Shown here piece after piece: positions 55,621 to 64,000 of a stretch of DNA of 64,000 bases. Below the pieces are notes generated by a model, which saw only the letters and a list, made by a program, of their open reading frames with translations, was not told where the DNA came from and searched no databases. The translations under genes and the position numbers were made by a program. Numbering within the stretch: the stretch's first letter is position 1; each line of letters opens with the position of its first letter. Source of the DNA: Magicicada septendecula (lineage: Eukaryota > Arthropoda > Insecta > Hemiptera > Cicadidae); assembly GCA_034769895.1 (NCBI GenBank), contig CM068373.1, positions 24,507,120 to 24,571,119 of the forward strand, read 5' to 3'.

Positions 55621-56969
55621 TTAGTACCTATCCGGGTTTTATTTAACAGTTTCGTGCTTTAAGAAAATGTTTTGTCGCCAATAATTTTGTTAATAGACAA
55701 CACGTAACACGTACACCATTGATAAAAAAAATAATTGCTTTTAAATGTATTTTTAAACATGGTTTACCTCTTGTGTAACGCTATGATACAAAATGGAGTT
55801 TTCAAATTCCAGTCCTACCGCTAAGGTAAAAAATGCTCAGATTAATTGATCCATGGCTTTAAATAAAACTTCACGTTAAAATAAATCTTATACAATAAAT
55901 GTACAGGCTTCAGTTAGCATTCACATATAATAATAGTAATTTAATAATATTAATTATATAAAAGAAATATTATATAATATATTTTATAGTAATAGTAATT
56001 TCATAATGTCCTCACAAAACAATATATAAATTCTGTGCAGGTGTAACCCACAATTAACAATGTTAACCTAAATTTACCTAGATTGCATTTAATACACATT
56101 ACCTATATACCTAGATTGTTATGTAATAGTGTTTAGCCGTTACTCTAAACAGAAAGAATTAATTTTGTATTAAGTTAATTATTTATTACAGAAGTACTTT
56201 TAAGACCTGCAAAAGACATCATGAACAAGATTATACCCAATTTTTCTGTACCGCACTACTGAAGTAATTATTTATCCCTTTGTCTTAGAAAAATCCGACG
56301 TGACAACGTTTTGTATAGCAGTGCTGCAATCTTTATGATTATTATTCACTTTATCTGTTATTAATTTGTACACGTTTTACATGAGTATACATGAAGTCCC
56401 TTTACACAAAGAAAAACAAACACACATCTCACAGTAGTAATAATCTACATACAAAGAAATATATCAATTCAAATACATAATAATCGCATATGAATATAAA
56501 ATTGGTACGGTGCTACATCATATAGTCTTAATACATTCTCGTATATTGTTTAATTTTTAATTGCGTGGAAATGGAAGTCTTTGTTGGCAGTATGGAAGCT
56601 TTTATTATGGTGTCCGGTCTACGGTGTGCCCGTTTCGTCCACACTTATCAGACTCTTTTCAATTTGCTGTCAAAATTATCAGCTTAATATAACTTTGAAC
56701 ATCTTTACTTAAGATTTCCAGGGGAAACTTAAGACTTATAGTACTATCAATTTTTTATAATTTTAATTCCAAATACTTTATTTTAATTACAATAATTACA
56801 GTAAATCTGTGTACAATTAAAAATAATATATCGTTCAAAATTAAATTCTAAGGTAAAAACGTATTATTCGCACTATTCAGTAGATATTATTTAGAAAATA
56901 ATTAACAAATGAAAAATGCACAAGCTACTACTTCCAAGAAAAGTGTTTTTACTGTATTTAAAATCAGAG
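55621..56969. other. Unassigned AT-rich DNA
   Basis: Nothing recognised. 56580-56650 is slightly less AT-rich, without motif. Confidence 0.6.
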
Positions 56970-57380
<411 letters not shown>

Positions 57381-57993
57381 GATTGTGGACACATACATAA
57401 ATTACATTATTCTACAGTACTCTTGACTATATTTTATAATATGTTTACAATTATTATCCAAGTTTACCTGTTAGTAAAATTTACCAGAAACTTTTGTTTG
57501 TAACCTTTGTCAACTATCTGATTTAAGTCGTAATGTTTTACAGTATTGTGTAAATTGTATCTTTCTAAACTATGATTGTTTGTTAACACCAGTAGGGAGT
57601 GAAACATAGTAAAATAACTTTTAATAATTACGTAGTAAACATCTCCTAATCTGTTTTAGTTATAGGTAATATATTACTTTGCTATATGTTGACTGTTGTA
57701 GGTATAAACAATTTATGTACCAATCTAATATCCAATTGTTGATTACTGTTTGTTTAATTAATTAAAATAACATTACAGTTAGTAATTTAAATTGTAATGC
57801 TGTATAAATTAAGTTCTCTCATACTATAATTTGCTCGTTTTCTTAAAGATAATTTGAAGATGTAAACAAACTATCATAAGTCTTCACATATACAATGATA
57901 CATACGCACGCACACACTCACATCACCAACACGTTCACCCAAATATTTAATTGTTTCGTTACGTTTGATATTCTATTGTATTTCATACACAGG
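57381..57993. other. Unassigned AT-rich DNA
   Basis: Nothing recognised. Confidence 0.6.
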
Positions 57994-58120
57994 TCCTGAA
58001 GATGACAATAAATATTGTCGAAACGTCGACGCAAAATAGCTAAAATTTGTATTATTGACCGATCCTCACTAACCATCCACTAAAATATTCATTGATTGAC
58101 GGTCACTTAAAATTTAAGGA
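57994..58120 (+). mobile_element. Penelope-type trailer fragment
   Basis: CCTGAAGATGACAATAAATA, TTGTCGAAACGTCGACGCAA, CTCACTAACCATCCACTAAA and GATTGACGGTCACT match the right arm of the element at 18436-19594, including its outer end. Single copy with no inverted partner nearby. Confidence 0.75.
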
Positions 58121-59654
58121 CTGTATTTAAAATTTACCACATAAGTTAGTTTGCTATATTGCCCCGGCTGACTTTTAATGTTCTCAACAGAGATAAAATT
58201 AACAGTTATTTCATATCTATGGTTATTTCATCAAGTCAACAGGGTTTTCTCCTCCCTGGTTTATTTTCTTCATAATATCCTATTTAGATATATTACATTA
58301 AAAAGGGAAAAACGTAATTAAATTCTCTGAAAGAGTGTAGGCCAAAAAAATATCCAAGTAAATAATTCCAAACGAATAAGATTTATGTCACGTTACTAAC
58401 AGCCTTGTTATGTATTACCTCTCATTAGTTAAACAATTATATGGTAAATAATTTAAAAACTGTGAATATGAGAATACCATAAATAATTTTTTTCGTAACA
58501 AGGAAAGCCTGTAAACATAATTTATAATTACTAATTCCAAAGAAATGTTGGAAACCTAATTGGTCGGGCTATTAGGTGTAGAGTTTATAGTCTACACCAG
58601 CAGTCGGCAACACTGCAGCACCAGTCGATAAGGTTTAACGGGCCCGCGAACCATTTTGTAATTTCATTTATTTGTGAACGAAGGAACTCACCCGCACTGT
58701 ACCTGATTCAAAATATTTTATTATACTAAATAGTACCAGCCATTTACCAAACATCTTCATCTTCACCCCCCCCCCCTATGAGTGTCCAGCTTGACGCCCA
58801 GAGCCTGTAAACATTTTTCTCACCAAAGGAGAAAGTTGATTTTTTCAAGTTTTACATTTCTGTGCACTTTAACAAAATAAGTAGTGTTATTGTGGTAAGT
58901 TGTTTAATTTATTTTTATTAAAGACGTTTTCCTGTTTAACCATACTTTTGTTTAAAGTTTTGTTAGTTTTAATGTGGATGTACATATTGATAAATTGTTA
59001 GTGACCTACCCGCAATGTGAAAACATTTCACAGCTTTCTATGAAACATACTACAAAGCTTTTTCTGAATCGGTGTTCCGTGTCGCTAAATAAAAGCACAA
59101 ATCGACAGTTAATGTTGTTACGTCCTGCTATTGAAGTCCGCCTCTTTCTATTTTACATTGATTGTGTGGGGAGGGGTGTGCCAATCGAACTGGTCCTCAA
59201 TTACGTATCTGCCCCCATAAATTCAAAAGCTGCCAATGGCTGGTCTAGAGTCTACCTCATCACTAGGATGAATTTTCGGGACACCGTGCTAGTTGTCATC
59301 GACACTGATGACGATGCCGATGGCGACGCCTGTCAACAAGTCTGTCAACATAAACACTAGACCACGGCCTAATAGGCCCACCAATAGTGTTTCTGACTAT
59401 GTAACGCCAGCCGTGAAAGGTTTAGGAACTGTACTCTAAAGAAATGTCTCGTGAATTCTGTATTTATCACTATTTATTTAAAAAAAAAAAACAAATAAAT
59501 GTAAATAATTTTGCTGTTAATTGAAATGCAAACTGTTTTTAAATGAATTTTATTCAATTATTGCCACTGGAAAAACATGAGCAAAGGTCCAGAAACTTCT
59601 TTTGAATTTCGGAACAATTCTGTAGCCCGTTGATATCGTATATGCATTGATATG

Positions 59655-59656
<2 letters not shown>
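58121..59656. other. Unassigned DNA
   Basis: CAGCAGTCGGCAACACTGCA near 58600 resembles a hAT-type transposon end but no matching right end is found. A C9 run sits near 58768. A 128-codon open frame (58974-59360) shows no known domain; its Asp-rich C-terminal part (DTDDDADGDAC) comes from a GAC/GAT-rich stretch. Confidence 0.45.

Positions 59657-59690
<34 letters not shown>
59657..59690. repeat. (AT)n microsatellite at left edge of Penelope remnant
   Basis: About 17 AT units. A similar run (60209-60236) lies beyond the right edge. Confidence 0.95.
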
Positions 59691-59692
<2 letters not shown>

Positions 59693-60169
59693 CTTTAATA
59701 TTTATACTAAATTTACCTCAAGATGTTTTTTCTATTTGGAACATGTTTCGAGAGTTCCTGTTCTCTCATCTTCAGCCTTCGCCATCTTGTTTCTGTTGAA
59801 GTATTTGTGTGTTGGCTGCTGGATGTTATTAATGTTGTTTGTTGGTCTTTGGTCTTTTAAAGTTGTATTATTGTGTGTGGTTGTGGTATATGTTTTTGTA
59901 TTTTGTGTATTTTCGATGTTGAGTGCTTTGAATATTATGTCATGTTTTGTGTTGATTTGTATTTGTTCTGGTATTAGTTTGCTTTGTGTTTTATGTTTGT
60001 ATATCTGTAAATTTTCCTAAATGTTCATTATGGTGCCATTGTGTGGTATACACAAATACTTCACCAGAAACAAGATGGCGAAGGCTGAAGATGAGAGAAC
60101 AGGAACTCTCGAAACATGTTCCAAATAGAAAAAACATCTTGAGGTAAATTTAGTATAAATATTAAAGTA
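59691..60169 (-). mobile_element. Penelope-like C-terminus between inverted trailers
   Basis: On the minus strand a decayed C-terminal nuclease part reads GTIMNI then ENLQIYKHKTQSKLIPEQIQ, NTKHDIIFKALNIEN and ends NRNKMAKAEDERTGTLETCSK with a stop inside the trailer. It is a relative of the copy at 11690-12210 (GAIMNIWENLQIYKHKTQ). The trailer (59691-59811) has an inverted copy at 60051-60169: AAGATGGCGAAGGCTGAAGA, TGAGAGAACAGGAACTCTCG, AAACATGTTCCAAATAG. This is the clearest link in the window between a Penelope stop codon and the GAAGATG...CGAAAC signature. Confidence 0.8.
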
Positions 60170-60202
60170 TTATATACATCAAGAAACGGACTGTAGCAGA
60201 AA

Positions 60203-60236
<34 letters not shown>

Positions 60237-60237
<1 letters not shown>

Positions 60238-61872
60238 CAGTAAAACCAGTAGCTTAGACGAAGTGTAAACTCCTTATAAATTGTATATAGTAAGTGAAAT
60301 GCGTATTCGGAGAATAAAATAACCGTACAAAGTAACATTCCCCAGTGACTATACTAATTGGCTCTCTCTTGTGAAAGTGCACAAACTCCACATTCCATTA
60401 TTGATTTTGTTTTAGCGTTTACTGCAAACTTTGAATATCAACCAAATTAATGTATTTTTTTTAATTATGAATAATAAACTAATTGGTAAAACATTTAATT
60501 TAGGTGTAATGATGTTTAAAGATAAATGGTTTTTTTATATTTTTTGTCGGAACGGAAATACAAATTCAGCAATTGCACTGTAGCATATATGAAAAAATTG
60601 TATTTTAAATTTGAATGATCTTCCATCATGGTTGGAGGATGATGAAAAGATTGTCAACTTAAATTTAAAAAAAGGCTAACTGTAAAAAAATAAAAGATAG
60701 ATAATGAATGCTACAATGTAATATTTTTACAAGCAATGAAATTCTCTAAAACTCATGAGAGAGACAACATAGCGGGCTTAATTTTGAAGCGCAAGAGAAG
60801 AAGAAATGTGGTGTTTGTCTGGTTTGAATCTGTTGAGGATATTATAAAACTGAAAGGAAAATTAGTATTATCAACTGCCGATAATATAACAATAGTTGAA
60901 TTATTATATATCATTTACATTGCCAAGCATATACCTTCATATATATATTGGATGTGTAAACGAGACATTAGTGCAGTAAATGAGGCGATGAATTAATAAA
61001 TAAACATGTACTAATCAACACACACACAACCGTAATACAGTGATTTGTTTTACTGTTTACATCATCTCTCACACTCTTAACTTCCACTTTCCCTTGCCTA
61101 AATAATCTGCGCGTCATCTGTACAGCATTATTTCCTTGCTCCATCTTATTCACTACTGTAATGAATTAATATTTTGCGCTTAATATTGTCTAGTTTACGT
61201 ATGTATTTATTTGTAGTTGTAGTTTCTTCCTTATGTCTACAACACAACGAAGCCTGCTTGACTGAATGCAACGAACAGGGTAGGCCTACGTTTATTGGGC
61301 TACAACGAACAGCAACTGTTGCACACCAGTATTGTTTGCAATTTAACTAAACGTTCCCGGATTCAAAAGTAAGACGTAAATAAGCTGGTGTTAAATTTAT
61401 TAATTAATATCTTTCAATTGAGCAGTAATTCTGTATCATCACAGTAATAATCTTTTGATGTCGAACAATTGCGCATCGACTGTGTACGTAATACATACAA
61501 ATGGTCAGTTATTACTTTATAAATATTACAAATCACGAGTAACCCACTCATAACCTACATGAATACCAATTAGTCTACCCTTCAATTACTTGGCACCTTC
61601 ATTAGTTGACCAATATAAATTTTCAGATTTTTTCCATAGAGACTAGCTGTGTAGAAAACCCATTTCTTTCGAAAACGTATTTTATTTATCCTGTTTGATA
61701 AGTCTGATACTGTCTCGTTATTAACTAAATGAATAGAACTGCTGACTTAAAGTAAGAATCAACATTTTTTCCACCACAAAGACCACAAAGTCTACAATGT
61801 TTCCTGTTGTTTCAGATAAAAATGTGAAAAAAAGTTAATGTTAATATTATTATATATAAAAAATTTTAAAAA
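60237..61872. other. Unassigned DNA with an R1 edge fragment
   Basis: 60300-60500 matches the left end of R1 copy B (AATATCAACCAAATTAATGT). An 86-codon frame at 60736-60996 (ILKRKRRRNVVFVWFESVED) is unrecognised. The remainder is empty. Confidence 0.5.
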
Positions 61873-62345
61873 ATGAACTTACTTTTGGTATCACTTTCAC
61901 AAACGTTTCAAGGTGTTGTGTCTCTTCCTCAGTGTGAGTAAATACTGAATGTCATTGTTACAGAATAACTATTATGGACTATAGGTGTGTGTAGTGGGAA
62001 TTGATGGTGGGAGGGAATTGGCGCTGAGGTTCAAATTTTGTGTTTGGATCAATGTATCAACTAGTGTATGTGATCTGTAATGTAATTGTTCATTTAATAT
62101 GTTGTTTGGTTGTAATGCGTGATATCTGTATATTTCAAATTGTTCAGTTGTGTTTAATTTTCTCCTTTTTGGTAAGTAGTGTAATATTTCCATGTTGTGT
62201 TGTATGTTTGTGTAACTATGGTTTTCATTTTGTAAATGTGTGGCAAATGTGGAATGTATGTAATTTGTGGTGAGGGCTTTTACATGTTCTGAAAATCTGG
62301 AATAAAAAGATCTTTCCGTCTGGCCGATGTAGAATTGATTACAAT
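61873..62345 (-). mobile_element. Penelope-like element: GIY-YIG C-terminal half and trailer
   Basis: From the right, the minus strand reads CNDCNQFYIGQTERSFYSRF then SEHVKALTTNYIHSTFATHL, followed by MEILHYLPKRRKLNTTEQFE and IYRYHALQPNNILNEQLHYR to a stop near 61972. YIGQT is the second strand of the nuclease, R and H of ERSFYSRFSEH are in their usual places, and E of TEQFEIYR is the expected catalytic Glu. The trailer has CTGAGGAAGAGACACAACAC then CTTGAAACGTTTGTG. The sequence is not a close relative of the copies at 12, 53 or 60 kb, so it is another lineage. The first GIY strand and RT are missing or altered. Confidence 0.85.
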
Positions 62346-62684
62346 CATTACAATTTTAATAATGTTAATACCTATAATTTTACAAAATGTGTGTAAATCA
62401 AGTACAACGTTTTGCGTTATATACACAGCTTTGCAATTCATTACAGTATCGAGACACTTTCAAACATTTATCAAGGAACGATTAGAAACACTAATGGTTT
62501 ATATTTTATCAATGTTAAAACCTTTTTTCAAGTCAATACATTCCGTATGTGACGTAGGTGTTCTAAGAAAATTCGGCTTTTCTTGTAAGATTTTGTTGAA
62601 ATAAAAAATTTACAGGCATTGTACAAATGCAATGCACAGAGAAGGGCATTGAAAATGCTTCAATAAATCGAAAAAATATTTATG
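62346..62684. other. Unassigned spacer
   Basis: Nothing recognised. Confidence 0.6.
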
Positions 62685-62837
62685 TTCATTCACCAATCAA
62701 TGAATTCACTCTTCATTCACCAATCAATGAATTCATTCTTCATTTACCAATGTACAGATTATAAGTTAAATGTAGTCGCATTCATAAGCGAAGTTTTATA
62801 TGTGTACTTTCATAAGCGAAGTTTTATATATGTGTAC
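62685..62837. repeat. Two short tandem repeats
   Basis: About 2.7 units of 27 bp (TTCATTCACCAATCAATGAA plus TTCACTC, starting 62685, 62712 and 62739), then two units of 27-29 bp (TTCATAAGCGAAGTTTTATA plus TGTGTAC, starting 62781 and 62809). Confidence 0.9.
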
Positions 62838-62879
62838 TACGTTATTGACAACAAAGAAGTAGTTTCTATGGAAACTCAC

Positions 62880-62974
62880 CGGTTCCCATTTTCGATAACG
62901 CACCAGCGATCGGCCGCAAATGTGCGACACGTCCTTATAAACATTTTCAATGTTAAAAAATTCTTCACAATATT
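62880..62974 (-). other. Candidate 95-nt exon
   Basis: On the minus strand, AAATGTATTGCAG precedes 95 nt that end at ACCG then GTGAGTTTCC. The frame with two leading bases is open throughout: YCEEFFNIENVYKDVSHICG then RSLVRYRKWEP. The composition (Cys, Trp, Tyr, charged residues) looks protein-like. A second frame is also open. The acceptor pyrimidine tract is weak. No family is recognised. It could be a host exon or part of an unknown element. Confidence 0.3.
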
Positions 62975-63689
62975 CTGCAATACATTTAGTTGATTTCCTC
63001 TATTTTCAATCACTGTCAAAAGTTAAGCCGAATTAATTACTACAGATAACTTACGTTATGTTATAAATTGTTAATATCATGTAGTAAGGACCCGAACTCT
63101 GGTTTCAAACATAGTGATTTACATACTGTAACTGGTCATGAAAAAATAATATTTTACAAATTTCAATCAATATAATTATGTACCTTATAAGTACATAAAG
63201 TGCATATCTTATACTTTATATAACGTATAAATGAAGTATATTATATCTTATATTCTGTGAAAACGGTACAGGCAAAATCCCTACTCCGTGAGGTGCAGAA
63301 GAAGAAGAGGAGTGTATTCTGATATATGTGTATGATATATTAAGAACTGAGAATATATACATAACATTTTATTAAGACAATAACTACATAATTTTATAAT
63401 GTACATAAGAAGTAAGAAGTAATTTTGTTAATACGTAATGGACTAAAATTAATTTCATCTGTGAAACCTAAATATTTACAGCTGATGAAAAATGTAATTA
63501 AATATTGTTTGTATTGTAAATAAACCTAATAATTTTAAGATAAATTTTAATATTTTTATAAAAAATTATGTTCCTTCATTTTAGATTAAATATAAATACA
63601 CGAAAGTAATATTTTCTATGAATAAGAAAACTTCTGCATACACGTTAATTTTATTATTGTTCTCAGTAGAAATAGATGTCACTTTAAAA
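62975..63689. other. Unassigned AT-rich DNA
   Basis: Nothing recognised beyond a short GAAGAAGAAGAG string near 63297, which is not attached to a LINE end. Confidence 0.6.
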
Positions 63690-64000
63690 TGTTTGGATAA
63701 CAATAAGGCCTTATTTTTGCAAAATAAATTACTGTAAAGGATACGTACTAGTTGAATAAAATTATTCAAATAATCTAGTCATTTGGGCCAAGCTAGAAGA
63801 CAATTTTTTATATATACAGGTCTAAATTTTACAGACAGAAATTTTTAACTTAAACGAATATGATTTCTTAAGCATTATAAAATTAATGAGAAAAGTATCT
63901 TAAATGTTTCCTTATTTTCTATATATGCTATCTATTTATACACAAAACAATGTATAAAATTCTTTATTGATGTGCAGAAGTTAATAGAACATAATTAATA
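63690..64000. repeat. Old dispersed repeat Z, copy 3 (runs off the window)
   Basis: GTTGAATAAAATTATTCAAA, GGGCCAAGCTAGAAG, AGTATCTTAAATGTTTCCTT and CACAAAACAATGTATAAA align with 45110-45300 and 41190-41260. It continues past the end. Confidence 0.55.

Noticed and set aside
58597-58640. hAT-like terminal string CAGCAGTCGGCAAC
   Set aside because: No matching inverted right end and no 8-bp duplication could be found.
58974-59360. 128-codon open frame
   Set aside because: No recognisable domain; the Asp-rich tail comes from simple GAC/GAT sequence.
59652-60020. 122-codon plus-strand frame rich in Val, Leu and Cys
   Set aside because: Antisense of the Penelope C-terminus; the minus strand gives ENLQIYKHKTQ.
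62040-62273. 77-codon plus-strand frame resembling a membrane peptide
   Set aside because: Antisense of the Penelope nuclease (YIGQTERSF) on the minus strand.

Overview
This is a gene-poor, AT-rich stretch of a large eukaryotic genome. The density and mix of elements (insect-type non-LTR retrotransposons, Penelope-like elements with GIY-YIG endonucleases, Ty3/gypsy-type LTR relics, long microsatellites) point to an arthropod. A hemimetabolous insect such as a cockroach is my best guess; this is inference, and no species-diagnostic gene is present. I found no complete host protein-coding gene, no rRNA, no convincing tRNA, and nothing prokaryotic (no operons, no CRISPR).

Layout. 1-7.7 kb: old AT-rich DNA with one decayed LINE reverse-transcriptase (RT) fragment and a promoter-like block near 5.4 kb. 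7.7-12.2 kb: two LINE 3' ends (one with a perfect 13-bp target duplication), a 620-bp palindrome and a Penelope endonuclease fragment. 14-18 kb: microsatellites and unassigned, somewhat GC-richer DNA. 18.0-19.8 kb: a three-level nest, LINE inside a Penelope-type inverted-repeat element inside a solo LTR, each level with its own target duplication. 20.8-21.8 kb: a small palindrome and a gypsy relic. 22.2-27.4 kb: a 2.6-kb tandem duplication, each copy holding the same LINE and the same 44-nt exon-like block with good splice signals. 28-33.5 kb: more LINEs, an 843-bp palindrome with hammerhead-ribozyme-like motifs, a LINE split by a solo LTR and carrying a 250-bp (GAA)n tail, and another palindrome. 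34.3-35.5 kb: AT microsatellites around a possible LTR. 36-55 kb: copies of two old dispersed repeats (called R1 and Z here), with younger LINE, Penelope and LTR insertions whose uninterrupted paralogues lie in the same window. 53 kb holds the best-preserved Penelope unit: an open GIY-YIG frame between two inverted, ribozyme-bearing terminal repeats. 57-62 kb: microsatellites and two more Penelope endonuclease remnants.

The dominant theme is the Penelope-like elements. At least five coding remnants and several terminal sequences occur, and the terminal sequences recur as head-to-head inverted pairs in several unrelated sequence families. At least four of the terminal copies carry a conserved 36-42-nt fold resembling a hammerhead ribozyme. 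The second theme is young, 5'-truncated LINE copies with readable 12-16-bp target duplications and GAA, GAT or A-rich tails. Possible host exons (22.7/25.3, 35.2 and 62.9 kb, all minus strand) are the only hints of a resident gene and need transcript data.
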